Assembly: GCA_949987705.1 (NCBI GenBank)
Contig: OX465282.1
Location: 11,768,501 to 11,832,500, forward strand
Reading direction: 5' to 3'
Origin: Thereva unica
Taxonomy: Eukaryota > Arthropoda > Insecta > Diptera > Therevidae
DNA: 64,000 nucleotides
Of the stretch, positions 43,438 through 55,497 are shown piece after piece (positions within the stretch are counted from its first letter, which is position 1; every line of letters starts with the position of its first letter). The position numbers and the translations under genes were made by a program. The notes under the pieces are model-generated. The model was not told the DNA's origin, searched no databases, and saw only the letters and a list, made by a program, of their open reading frames with translations.

Positions 43438-43725
43438 GGTTTTTTTCTTTTCAGTCCAATAGTCATATCCCAAGTATTTTTTCGCGCTGAATCCGAATCC
43501 GTTGGCCAAATTGCCCTATCACGTCAGGATTTTGAGCAATCCTAACCTAAAAGTGCCAAAAAGCGTGTTTTTTGCACTTTTGCGCGTTAAATATCTCAAA
43601 ACTATGGAATGATAGGGCAAATCTGACAACGGGATCGTTTTCAGCATGCCAAAATCTACAGAAAACCATGTCGAAAGCGTGAAATTTGAAAAAACTTTTT
43701 TTGTAATACTGAAAAGAAAAACTTC
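43438..43725. repeat. dyad-symmetric repeat element
   Basis: GTTTTTTTCTTTTCAGT at the left end faces ACTGAAAAGAAAAAC at the right end. Inside, AATCCGTTGGCCAAATTG plus CCCTATCA (about 43495-43520) is mirrored by TGATAGGGCAAATCTGAC plus AACGGGATC (about 43609-43635). The centre is a hairpin, AAGTGCCAAAAAGC against TTTTTTGCACTT. Symmetry at three levels indicates a foldback-type element. No coding potential. Confidence 0.65.
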
Positions 43726-43784
43726 TTGGCGCGAAATCGATGATTTTTATTAACACATGATATCAACTCCCCTTTTCACGCACT

Positions 43785-44058
43785 CAACAGGAGATGAATT
43801 CGTTTGTAAATAGAACAACTCGACTGTGGAATAATCTCTCGCAGTCAGTATTTCCGAGTTCCTACAACATCCAAGAGTTTAAATGCAAGGTCAGTCGCCA
43901 CCTTTTTCAACGCCCCTTGAACCTCCTTAATCCTTAACCTATTCCCCCCCGTACTAAGCTTTCTGCTAGATATTGCACCATGACGTGACAAACGACATGA
44001 CGGACTGGTAGTACAAAGGGTGATTCCTGAGCTTAGCACTGCCACATAAAAAAAAGTA
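43785..44058 (+). pseudogene. LINE-A 3' end, best-preserved tail
   Basis: Encodes NSFVNRTTRLWNNLSQSVFPSSYNIQEFKCKVSRHLFQRPLN, the C-terminal end of LINE-A ORF2. The stop is followed by a 3' untranslated region of about 130 bp with CCCCGTACTAAGC, ATTGCACCATGACG, GACTGGTAGTACAAAGG and GCCACATAAAAAAAA. This copy defines the element's 3' terminus. A 5'-truncated insertion in plus orientation. Confidence 0.85.
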
Positions 44059-44059
44059 C

Positions 44060-47000
44060 CGGGACAGAAATTGGGTAAATTTGTGTAATTTCTTGCACCT
44101 GTGAGAATACTTTTCAAATTTTGTTTAATTCCTAATTTCTGAAATTGCGCCCCCGACAAATTGCTCCCGGTGCAGGTTCACCATTCACACCTATGATAGC
44201 GCTGCCCCTGTGCACACCTCCATACCAATATCAACCCTACTGACAAAACTATGTTTGGAATTTTTCAAAAAAAAAAAAAAAAAAATTAATTCGTTTGTTA
44301 ATTTATTATATGACGTGAATACTGCAACTCTAAAAGAGAATTCCAAACAAACAAAAAAATTCTTTTATAAGCAATCTTCTCTTAAGAGCAACAATTTCAT
44401 GCAGGACTCTACAGTACAAGCTACAGCGAAAATAAAAAATAGTAAAGAAATCCTTATTAAATATTTTCGCCTATTCTCAAAAAGAAATCCTTGAACAAAA
44501 AAAAAAAAAGAAAAAAAATCGTATGTAATTACAAGGATCCCTCGACATGCTACCTCGACTTTTCTTCGTCCTTCTATCTATCACTATTATGTATTGTGTG
44601 TATGTGCTGTACTTGTATATCGCACGTTTGTGAAAATTTATTTTTTCAACCGGAAGAATTGCTGCATTTGTATTTTTTTTTTGTTGCTACCACCCCCCAT
44701 TTACCATCTACCATCTCACCAGCGCCATCACCATTCTTCAACGAAGCACTTAATGTTCTGTCGTTGAAACAATTTAATTAAAAAGGACGAATTAAAGAGC
44801 TTGTAAGATGAGAGTGTGGAGAAGGAATCTGAGGGCTGATGCAGGGTTTGTTAGATGGATGGTGGAGGGAAGAAATTCCCTTTTTTTATTATATTATATA
44901 TTTATAGGTATATGTATGTATGTATATGTATAATGCAACCTAAGGATCGCGCGTCCTGCGAGAACAAGGAAGGAGCGGAACAAAAATTAAATAAAATAAA
45001 ACAAGGAAAAATGACTGCACTGGCACGCGATATTGAAAGCATTTATGGGCTACAAAAGATAGGTCGACCAGCAGTTGAAGATGATAGAGGGCTATATAGA
45101 TTTGGTGGAGGAGTTGAGGGGTGGTGAAGGGTGGGGGTTACAGAAAAATCTGAGTGGAGGGATAAGGAAGCCAAGACGAGAGGCAAGCAAACAAATTGCT
45201 TACATTCTCCCTTTATAAATCAGAAGATAATTTAATGTTAACAATCTCATTATTAAGACACTTTCATTAACGACGAAAACGCTGCTGGCTTCCTTCTTCA
45301 TCCTCTTCTTGTTTTTTTTTTTTTTTTTCGTTGTCTAAAGGAGGCAAAAGGACCGCGCACCGACTGGCCTCTCGTTTTTTTTTCGTAGAAGGAGGATTTT
45401 TTTTCTTTATTTTATTCTTCGTTCTTTTCGCTTTTTTTTAATAAGAAAACCTCTAACAACCTAGAGTCTACTACTACTACACAGCTGAGTGCGGGAAGGA
45501 CGATAAGCAGGAGAGCAGCAACAACATTCCGAAAAAGCACAAAAAAAAGAAACAAAATTAATAGCTTTGGATTTATCCTGGTATACGTTGAGTGTTTTTC
45601 ATGCTATATGAGCCTTTCGTAATCCTCCACAATTTACACCACATACAACATAGAGAATCAGCCATTCACACTGCACGGTGGAATAAGTGTGGCATATACC
45701 CAGAAGGACGGGTCAGTCCACCATGGCTACAAGGATAACGATTATCATTTCAGCTTGTCTTTTGTCGGTAGGAGGGGATGGAGGGTAGGGCTTCACTTTT
45801 TCACTTTTCGTCTCCTCGAAAAGTGATAAAGACTCAAAGTATCACCATCTACCGAGACTCCAATCTTCTTGCCTCGTATAAGGACTCACTCCTACTAACC
45901 TCCCTGGTCGACCCATCATAGAGTCTCGTCATCATAGCCGCAACCAGTAAACGCTCATATAATAAATACATGCAGTCAGACAAACAGACAATCCAGATAC
46001 ACTAACTTTTCGGTCCCGTGTGCAAGGAAAACGGAAATATGTACGGAGGGGTATAAGGATGTCGCTTAAGGACACTCGACATACAGAAAATACGTTGAAC
46101 AGAAACTCTCCGTCTGTATGTTATATTATACAGTGGTAGTGGATGCAACTTGGTCATGTCTAGCTGATATCCTTTGTAGAAGCTAGAGACAGCCATGAAA
46201 ACCTTGATTAATGTCCGACAATTTAGCGGAGTTATTTGAGTGCACATATATTAAAAGCTTAGTAGCTGGGGACATACTACACACCATACCAAACACCACC
46301 CCCTTTCCACCCAACAAGCAGTGTTAAAGTAGGTTGACTTCCTGCAGTAGCACCTTCCAAGTCACAAGGGGGTTGAATATCACTTTGTCCAGGGAATCTT
46401 GTAAATGATTATTGTCGGGGGGTACCGAAGGTGAATTGTCCTACCAAACTAACGACAAAAAAGGGGGTGTTTTTTGTTTGCTGAGATCCTTAAGCATCCA
46501 CCAGAAAAATATATCGCAATCCACTAAACGAAGGACCTTTTGCAGCTACTGTAACCATAGTCCTTGTCCATTGCATTTACACAATATCCATAGTCTTGGC
46601 CTTATCTTCTTCTTCTTCTCAATGCCACATCATTCCATCTAGTTCCACTACTTTGTCTACTCTTAAATCTTTCCTCTACCTTCCTCCCTTCCCTACCCCA
46701 TTCCCATCATCATCAACAGCAAGCAGCACCACCACCACATCATCACTGGTGGTGGGTTGATTCTAGCAGACAGAGAGAGAGACCCAGAAAATGCTTGAAT
46801 AGTGACGGACTGGGGGATGAGGGTGCAACTCAGTAAATGAAGAAAATGTTAAACACTTAAGCGCCTGATATATAACCTGGCTTTAAGGTGATTTTAATTA
46901 CACGAAATTAATTTGGATTAACGTTTGATGGTTGGCAGTGATATATACGCCTTGAGGAGACCCTAAGAGAATCTGCCTTAAGTAGTTGCTTGTTTCAATG

Positions 47001-47600
47001 TGGTTATATGAGCATTTTTCAAACTAGTTCTCCGGATGGGGATTACCTTTTCCCCGTTCTTATTTATTTTATTTTATTTTTCTTCCCCACTTTTTTTTGT
47101 TTTGTTCTCTTGTCTTTGATTTGTTTGTTGGTTTTGATATAAGGTGATAGGATTTTGCTGGATTTCATGATTTATTAGGGAAAGGCATGCTAGCGAAATA
47201 AATAGGGATTTAATATGGTTTTGTGGTTATTTTCTATTAATAAGACAATAAGACTAAAGACAAGTGTGGTGGTCAGTAACCAGCAAAATAGGGATAGCAA
47301 CATGTAGTGTATGTAAATAAGGGCGTGCTGTAACTATCTCGGATTGTAAGTGCGATCATAACCTCCTCCAAGTGACCACTGGAAGCTGTTCTGAAAGGGA
47401 TGGGCTAATATGATCGGGGCTAACAAGTATAAAGTAATCATGTCGAGTGCTGCATGGGAGCGAGTGGTTTTTTAACTGTCATTCAACGATCCCCTCTGGG
47501 TACAGGGCACTTTATCCAGATATGGAGGCTCTGTTAAGATGGACCTACCATAGTATGAGTATGAACCAATTAACTTGGATAGGACCAAATCGATCAGGGT
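44060..47600. other. gene-free island, AGGAT-rich
   Basis: No supported exon. About ten AGGAT/ATCCT sites occur between 44.53 and 46.50 kb, with AAGGACGA-type motifs at 44783 and 45500. Long T runs lie at 45308-45328 and 45376-45408. A possible transposon end (GCCCCTGTG, reverse of CACAGGGGC) is at 44204-44212. Confidence 0.4.
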
Positions 47601-47603
47601 CGG

Positions 47604-48252
47604 AGTAGTATAGCTAGGAGGGTACAGGCTCAGTAAATTCATAGGCGGTTGACTCTGGTGTGAGCTTTATTCGTGACAGCAACCTGTGGGACGAGATTTT
47701 TTGTGGTGAGCTTTGGATGTGAGTGCCGCTTGTGTGAGATTAGTTGAATTTCGCTGTGTCTTGGATGAGCTTTAGCGCAAGGAAATTTGATTGAACTTTT
47801 GGATGAGCTTTCGAGCTGGGAGTGGTATAAGTAGTTCAACTTGGCAAGTTGGTCTTGATTGGGATAAAGTGGGGAATCTCAGACCAGATAGACCAACCTT
47901 CCTGTCTACCTATGTAGCTGCCTACCTGTATGGCTATTCACCTGAGGGCTTTAATTTAACTTATAATGTTTCGGATACAAATTAGCACAACTAAACAGGT
48001 AGACAGTCAGATAGACCAGGCAGATCAGATGAAGAGATAAACCAGACACACACCAGCTAAAAAACTATCAAATAGATTTAATAGATCAATGAAAGTAAAC
48101 CCAAGACACCCACCTCAGGGAAGCTCAACCAGTTTCACAGCAGTGGTGCTCTGACCCAAATTTCACCATATCATATTCTTGTCCCGAATACAGTTCACAC
48201 CCAAGCCCGCAATCGATGACGTTACTCACCCAGTACCCCATAGTAATACCTT
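47604..48252. mobile_element. larger member of the AGTAGTATAGCT MITE family
   Basis: The left part, 47604-47775, starts AGTAGTATAGCTAGG and contains GGTGTGAGCTTTAT, GTGTGAGATTAGTTGAATTTCGC; this is the reverse complement of the body of the 15.43-15.62 kb MITE. The right part, 48100-48250, carries the same body in the other orientation (CTCAACCAGTTTCACA, TTCACACCCAAG, GATGACGTTACTC, CCATAGTAATACC). The two arms of about 150 bp thus form a long inverted repeat around about 330 bp of unrelated sequence. It could be one foldback-type element or two facing insertions. Confidence 0.6.
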
Positions 48253-48639
48253 GGAAAGTCTCCGCTTTCGCAAACCTTTTCTCAACAGGCATAATGACGG
48301 GCGGGAACATTTGAAGCCAAGAAGCAAACCCAGACAGCCGCCAGCCGTAGTTTTTGGACCCTGGACCAGAAAATTGGCAGCATCCGCTCCCATATCATCC
48401 AAAATGAATAGTCTCAAGGCAGGACCATTTTGTAAACGCAGTAGTCAGAGACCTATCTCGAACAGTCAACTCTAAGGGCAAACCACTAGACAAACTGCTG
48501 AATTATTACAAGCGGTTTGGTCTACGAATACAAGGTATTGGGCGGTGACACTCACTCACAAAAAGTAAACGAGGAAAAGAAGAAGAAATACAAATGTTCC
48601 ATTATAACTACTACAAAGTTTGGAAATCTAAATAAATCT

Positions 48640-49205
48640 ATCTGGAATCTCTATCAACTCAGACAACACTTTGGCAATCTGGAAAGGGGTTGCCAATAGC
48701 CGCCAATTTTAGAGTTGTGAATTTGGTATTTTTGGTTTTTCCGTAAGAACGGAAGTGATCCTCATTCACGCCATGCTCCATAAATCGCAACAGGCGGTAG
48801 TGGGAACGGACGAAGTTTGGAGAATACAATGGCTGGGGTAGGACGTTCCAATTCAGTTTACCCAACAAATGATATAAGCAACATGCGGCTGAGGATCGTG
48901 CTGCAAAATCATAAAACGCCGAGTTGATTCCACAAAATACACAGAACTTGCTCGAGCCATGGATGTAAAGAAGAATAAAGACAAGATTTTGTCGATGTTG
49001 ATGCAGGGGCACAACACGAGTTTTTTGGCTTCGATTTATCATAGCCCATTCATTTTTCATCGCCAATCACAATACTATACAAAAATCCGTTCGCACGCGA
49101 AAAAACGTACGGTTTTATCTAGCATGGCATCAAATTTTTCAGGACTTCCAAACAGTGGGAAATCGCCTGTTGGGTCCACGTCTTCAATTGAAAGCTCTGT
49201 TGCTT
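48640..49205 (-). pseudogene. mariner transposase relic
   Basis: Minus-strand frames read ANGFLYSIVIGDEK then, in order, PASTSTKS and CILWNQLGV, corresponding to the mariner segments HRIVTGDEKW, PSTSTxKP and LCIWWDQxGV. The 135-codon frame ends LLGKLNWNVLPQPLYSPNFVRSHYRLLRFMEHGVNEDHFRSYG, equivalent to LxWxVLPHPPYSPDLAPSDYHLFRSLQHxLxxxxF. The third catalytic Asp of the DD34D triad (YSPD) is Asn here and the following SD is SH. Family proteins are about 345 residues; roughly the C-terminal half is present, with at least two frame changes. No terminal repeats found. Confidence 0.8.
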
Positions 49206-49550
49206 TTTAAATGGATCTGGAGATACAGGAGGATCTAGAGATATATAGATATAGCCCTTTTGTGCTGGCTAAGCTTTTGTCATTATTGAGATCATGAACA
49301 GGAACAGGATCTCATCCAATTGGTCGACAGATCGCATACTTACGCGAATAGGAGAAGGAATACAAGATCGCTTCCTCGTTTACTCTGTTTACAGATGATG
49401 GTAATAAAAAGAGCAGGGGATTGGTGTAAAGAGGAAAACCAAGAATAAATAAATGTTATCTAGATGGTACTATTCACAGGGCGCCTACTAGTTTTCATCA
49501 ACAGATATCTGCGTCGTACCCTAAAAATCCGCTGACAAGATAGAATTTCA
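49206..49550. other. no feature seen
   Basis: No gene. GTTATCTAGATGG at about 49457 weakly resembles a SINE body motif. Confidence 0.3.
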
Positions 49551-49554
49551 AATG

Positions 49555-49865
49555 AAGAGCTATGGCGCCGTGTCGGCCAAGAAAGGATAGACGATCAAAT
49601 CAGGCGAAGGAGATGGAATTGGATTGGTCATACCTTGCTACGTGGAAACGAGAATCTGGCGAAACAGGCCCATCACTGGAGTCCGCAAGGATCCCGTCGA
49701 CTCGCAAGACCTAGAACAACGTGAAGGAGAACCCTACTAGCAGAAGCCGCATCAACTGGGAGATCCTGATCGGAGCTGAGAGCTGTCACGCAAAACAGAG
49801 TCCGCTGGAGGGTAACTGTTTCCGCCCTCTGTCCCATGAGGGATTAAAGGGGAGTAAGTAGAAGT
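49555..49865 (+). pseudogene. LINE C-terminal fragment
   Basis: The plus frame reads ISNEELWRRVGQERIDDQIRRRRWNWIGHTLLRGNENLAKQAHHWSPQGSRRLARPRTT, then after a stop AVTQNRVRWRVTVSALCPMRD. This is the standard tail of many arthropod LINE proteins (ISNxELWxRTGQxPIxxQIxxRRWxWIGHTLR...WNPQGxRRxGRPxxTWRR...DRxxWRxLVxALCPxRG). Two stops interrupt it. No RT is attached. Confidence 0.85.
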
Positions 49866-49869
49866 AGCA

Positions 49870-50225
49870 GCTTCATGAACACATATTCCTCGTACCGTGG
49901 ATAGCTCGATGCGATTTGGCTGCGAGATTCTGTGGGTCCTTTATAATAATTGATGTTATACCAGCGAGACTCATCATAAAAACTCCGCAGTTGTGCAGAA
50001 ACGAAGTGCTGCAAGGTGTAGGAGTGTCTTATATAGCGGAAAATGCTTCTTGGTAAGCACGAGGCAATTCATTCTGACAAAATGGATTTGCGATGAAATT
50101 AGTCAATAGAAGTCTCCAGCACCCATCATTGAGAAGTTTTATGCCGAAGTTTTGCACTTTGTCAAGCCACGATAAGGTAAGTTTTCAGCCACCAAGCCAA
50201 ACTGAAGGATTTATTTTTGTGGCGA
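49870..50225. other. no confidently identified feature
   Basis: May be the decayed upstream part of the RNase H relic that follows, but no motif proves it. Confidence 0.3.
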
Positions 50226-50267
50226 GGCCATATTTAGGAACACGGCAAGCCCCTTTTTAACGCAAGC

Positions 50268-50430
50268 ACGGCTTTTTGGTATACGGACGTTTCAAAAACC
50301 GATAATGGGGTAGGACTGGGAGTATATGGCTCAAAGAGTCAGCATAGAGTTCTGCAATAATTTATGGGTTATCCCGAAATTCATTTTGGTGCAGTAAGAG
50401 TTGTGAAAAGCATATAGGTATGAACAAATT
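50268..50430 (+). pseudogene. LINE RNase H fragment
   Basis: The plus frame reads WYTDVSKTDNGVGLGVYGSKSQHRVLQ, a stop, then GYPEIHFGAV. It matches the opening of an I/R1-type RNase H (YTDGSKTxxGxGxGVYG...IFQAEV), with Gly to Val after the first Asp. Only about 50 codons survive. Confidence 0.65.
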
Positions 50431-50560
50431 GGCTTAGAACTAGGTCAAATAGAACGCATCAGTGACATAATGTGAATTCTGAAAATAAATAAGGAAATTT
50501 AATATTGCTAAGAAACGGCAGTGTCAATACCTTCCAAAAATTTGGCAAAAGCGCACTTTA

Positions 50561-52258
50561 TCTTATAATAATAATAGAGTTTCCCTTCTTATGAAGAAGG
50601 CGCACTTCTCAGCTGGGCCGAGAAACATTTACCACAAACACGCGGGCTCGGCTGAGGCATGCATATATAGAAATAAAAAATTAAATACCAAATAAATAAT
50701 TAAAAAGGAAAAACACCAATAAAAATTTCATGCGAACCACATAAACAGTCATGAAAGATTAAGGAGACTTCTTTTAATGTGATCCTTGTTTGTGCTCACG
50801 CTAAAAACATTAATATATTTATTTACATTAATGAACATGCGACTTACAGGCTCAAATCGGCCATAATTGGTGTTAGAGGAGTTGATGTGTAAGAGCGGTG
50901 GTCCCCTCAAATTGTATCTGCTCTCTCTAAACTACACACGGCGACTTAGAAAACCTGAGTCGACACGTCCATTAAGGAGCTGATGGACGAAAACAACATC
51001 GGCCACCTCAAGACACTTGTGGAGAGTGTTTAAGTTGAAGAACTTAAGTCGGTATTCATATGGTGGAAGAATTAAAGGGTCTTCCCAAGGAAGGTGGTTC
51101 AATGCGAATCGAACGAACCCACGTTGAACCGACTCAATTTTTCCAACATGTGAAGAATAGTGAGGAGACCAAACCTGGGACGCATATTCAAGTAAAGGTC
51201 TGACAAGCGAAATGTAGAAGTGTTTAGTGATCAGGGTGCTGTTAAATTCTTTTTTATAAAACCCAAGACGAAGCTGCTCTTGGAAGAAATATAGTTGATT
51301 TGAGTAGAAAAGTCCAGCTTGGTGTCAAATCTAATCCCGAGATCTTTGACAAAATTAACACCGGGGACACCCTCATTAAAAAATGAGTAGTTATAAATTA
51401 TAGGATCACGTCGCCTACAAAAAGTCATGACGTCGCATTTACTAATATTAAGAACCAGGTTGCTGTTAGCACACCAAGAGTAAAAGGTGTCGAGGTCGAC
51501 TTGCAAAAGTTTGCAGTTCCCCATACTCTTTATGTGACGGTACAATTTGATGTCATCAGCATAAATCAGGATTCTGCAGTGTCTTAGCAAGGTAACAATG
51601 GCATCAATAGAAAGAATAAAGAGTATAGGGCCAAGATGACTGCCTTGAGGGACACCAGATGACGCCTCAATGGTCGCGGATTTGGATCCACGGAAAAGGA
51701 CTTGGTAGGTCCTGTCAGCTAAGTAGGACTGGAACCATAATAGAAGGGCTTCATGGAAACCTAACTTTTTTAGTTTGAAAAGTATAATGGAGTGGGAAAG
51801 CTTGTCAAATGCCTTACTGAAATCAATGTAAAGACAATCAGTTTGGCAACCGGAAACGAAGCCTTCAACAGCATGGGAAGTGAATTCAAGGAGATCGGTG
51901 GTAGTGGAACGAGCTGGAAGAAAACCATGTTGGTTCGTAGAAATAAGTTTCTTGCAGATGGGTACGATTGCAGAATAAATGATTGACTCAAAAAGCTTTG
52001 GTATGACAGACAGCTTGGCAACTGGTCTGTAGGGCCGGAAGTGAAATCGTATGGGATTTCATCAATATGTTTCACGATATCGTCACTGGAAATTGAAAGA
52101 GATAAACTAGTAGCCTCTCGGTGTGGAGTTATGTGACGAAAATTATTGTCATTAGGCTGAAAGTTGGAAGGAGTGAAAGATTGATGAAAGAATGAAGCAA
52201 ACATGTTGCAAATCGAGGAAGACTCACTACTAGACCAGTTAGTGTGCTGCATAGTATT
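50561..52258 (-). pseudogene. LINE-F (jockey-like), long but internally deleted
   Basis: From the right, the minus strand encodes ICNMFASFFHQSFTPS..SISSDDIVKHIDEIPYDFTSGP, then jumps into YRPVAKLSVIPKLFESIIYSAI, so about 100 residues of the linker and early RT are missing. Next come NQHGFLPARSTTTDLLEF, CLYIDFSKAFDKLSH (first catalytic Asp), SSGVPQGSHLGPILFI and LIYADDIKLYR (catalytic YADD, about 51565). After a frameshift near 51245 it continues LVRPLLEYASQVWSPHYSSHVGKIESVQRGFVRFAL. A stop after GFLSRRV interrupts the end. The 3' untranslated region has GCCCAGCTGAGAAGTGCGCC and ends in a TATTATTATAAG tail. ORF1 and endonuclease are absent. The active-site residues are intact, but frame breaks make it dead. 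Confidence 0.85.
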
Positions 52259-52259
52259 T

Positions 52260-55200
52260 GGTTAGTTATCACTTAGAGTTGACAAATTTAAAGAAGTTTC
52301 TAGGATCTTATAGACCAGAAAAGGATAATGTAATTTTTTTAATAGCTACAAATTCATACAAACTATTTCAAACTGCAATAAATTAACTACGTGCTAATTA
52401 AATCACTAAACACAATCACATCACTACAATCCACGCTTCCTAATCAATTTCCACTAAAATAGTTTCCCTTTCAATAACAATAAATTAACAACTTTTGCTG
52501 TAAGGACGTGAAAACATTTTTTCTCTCTTTCTCTTAGTTTAAATTTCTATTCTCTCTCTCACTCTCCGTTTCTCCAAACCACTCTAAACTTACCATACAA
52601 AATCACCTTCAGTTTCATTCCACACACAACACCCCCGCGCGCTCTTAGTACAGACGTCGTTCTTTACATTCTAAGAAAACTCTCTTCCTCCCCCCACAAT
52701 TCACCTTAACAACAATTTCACCTTTTATAGTTTAATGCTTGGACATTAAAAAGTTTCCCCATTCACTCTCGTAGAAGCAGTATAACACTTTGATTTGTTC
52801 CGACTTGGGGGTTCCGATTATAGCCACTTGAGTGTTTCACCGAAAAAAAAAATTTCATCCCTCCTCCTTCCACCCGCTGTTTCATACCCTACTATCCCTG
52901 GCACGATTCTTTCGTTCTCTAGTTTCTTTTTAACATATATATGTATATTGAAGTATAGTTAGATGGTTGTGGATATACTTCTATACTTCTTACATCAACC
53001 CTTTCTATACCTACCCCCACCATTGGTTCGGGGTTGCACAAGAGGTTCCGTAACCAACATTCATTGGAAAATTACCAATAAAGCTTCCACTTAAATTGAT
53101 TTTCACGCTCGACTCAGCTCAAATAGTTTTTCGTTAGATATATGTGTAGGGATAATGTATAAAGTAGATCTTTAGATATATATGTATGTGTATGGGTATA
53201 TAAAATTGTGTTAAAGGAGAATAAGAAGTAGAATAAGTGATTCTATACGAGAAACTGAACGGTATCTCTCTGATGTATATCCATAGGGGTATATTAAATC
53301 TCCGCAAAAAGACGTATTGCAGTATTGGCAGACCCACCGACGAAAAAAAAAATACACACCGGTTTTAGTATAGTAGAGGGAAGATCATACTATATCTATC
53401 GTACATAGTCGTATATCCCCGGAAGGAATTGAACCAGAATTGGCTAGTTATGGCGAGGGGTAGGAGTGCACCAGGGCGATGGGAGGAGGACGAGAGGCAC
53501 AGAATTGGTGAGATGGATAAAATCGTTTATATAAACTGAACCAAACTAACAGACAGACAGACAGATAGGACAGACAAATAGATACGACACCGTACAAACT
53601 TAAGAAAGTTAAAAATATATATAGAGACTCTACATAACTAGCAGCGCTAAGAATCTGACCTAAAGGCATAAGTGTTTACCTGCACAAATACTTGCTGGAA
53701 GCCATTCTGCATTTTTTGGATAATAAAGAAAAATCCTTGTACAGCCAACAAGGATATCTCAACGATATGCACACAGAGAGCGCGCCAATGTAGACCAACT
53801 ATTTCTGTATGAATATAGGATATATGAAACGAGAAAAAGACTTTTGCGAATCACTAGGATAAAAGTCCTTGGACGGGGCAAGAGATGATGAAAGTAAAGG
53901 CAGGATCTACACCCACATACACATACGAGCAACAACAACACCAAAAAAATAAGGAAACTACTTATATAAGAATAAAAATTTGCTCAAGGATTCTGTACAC
54001 CCCAGCCAAATATAATATCCTCTGAAAATTTCTTCTTATTTTTTAAGAACCTGAGCTTCTTCGCTGATTTATACTACTCAATGCACTTTTACTCCTTCTC
54101 CTTTATACACAAGAAAAATATTATCCTCTTGGTTAAAGGATGCTCTTCGTAGCCCTTTTACCAGCTGGAATCTACTTGGGTAAAGGATAGAAAGTAAACT
54201 TCGATAAATCGAGTAAGGAATACACAAACGCCTCGCATCGTCGTCGTCAACGGTGGATCCTTTGCAGTTTCGTTACCATCATCCTCGACCTTATCCTAGG
54301 ACCTTAACCAAAAGCGACGACTATATAAAACGATGGACGGGGGAATACTGTGAAGAAGAAAAAATGAACAGGGGGTATGAAAGAGGGTCACTTATAATAC
54401 TATCGTACTTCCCACTATAAAGCTGTGGGATAGAAATACGGTAATAACAAGAAAAGGATCTATCTCTATACACACATACATATATAAATATAGTGTGAAA
54501 ATAAATTTTTTTTCTTATAAAATGAACAAGAGCCATAGTAAAAAGGATGAACGAGAGAAAAAAAACGAACAAAACATTTATTTTAAAACGCTTCAGGATA
54601 TTTGTAGAGCGTTATCCTTCCTTGTTCTTCTCTCTCTTATCCTTAGAGCTTATTGCATTTATTAGAGATCAAAGGTTTCATTATTATTACCTTATTACAC
54701 TTTTATTTGCTCACGTCTGTTCATCGTCCTGATATTATTACAATAAAGTGTTAAACGGTGTAAATTTTTTTTGTTTTTTTTTTTATTAAACAAGGACGAC
54801 GATGAGAAAAAAAAATAACAGAATGTTATCCTTAAGGGTATAACATTCATGGTACAAGGAAAATAGCGCGTGAACAACAACACCCAAACCTAAAAAAGTT
54901 TAATTTTATGATTAAGAAATTTTTTGAATCCTTGTTCGAATTTTTTAAGGATTTTGTTTTTGGTTTTTGTTCATCTTGGCTTAGTTGTTTTTCCTTTTAT
55001 CGTGCAAAAGTTTTATGTGACTAGCATTTTGATATTTTGGTCCTTGTTGAATTTCATAAGGAATTTTTGTATTATCCTTTTTGTTTCTAAGCAAAAATAA
55101 AATGAACACCACTTTATATCCGCATGCATACAAATAAACAAGAAAAAAAAATGAACAGTATCAAGACTTTTTTTATATTTTTGTTTTTGTGTTTTTGGAG

Positions 55201-55495
55201 TTTATTTTTTCACCTTTGTTTCTGATGAAAAAAAAAAAACTTGTAAGGAAATTGTTATTTGCAGAAAATATTGGTATTGAATTTTTTTGTTATACATATA
55301 TGCTTGTATGCACGTTCGAAATATTTAAGTAAATAAATTTTATATTTCAAGGATATACATACATATAATCCTTAACCACACACGTTTAGGTTTTATAATA
55401 CTGAAGTAAATGGTGGTTAAGCGTAGGCTTTTTTTATTTATTTTTATTTTTTTGTTTTAGCAGAATATTGAAGGTGGTGTGTTTGGATTTGAATT
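52260..55495. other. gene-free island, the strongest AGGAT cluster
   Basis: No supported exon in 3.2 kb. By eye, 53.98-55.37 kb holds about 19 AGGAT/ATCCT sites, commonly as AAGGATA, AAAGGAT or TTATCCTT. Long A/T runs, TATATGTATA-type tracts and (TTTTTG)-like runs are frequent. Confidence 0.45.
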
Positions 55496-55497
55496 AA

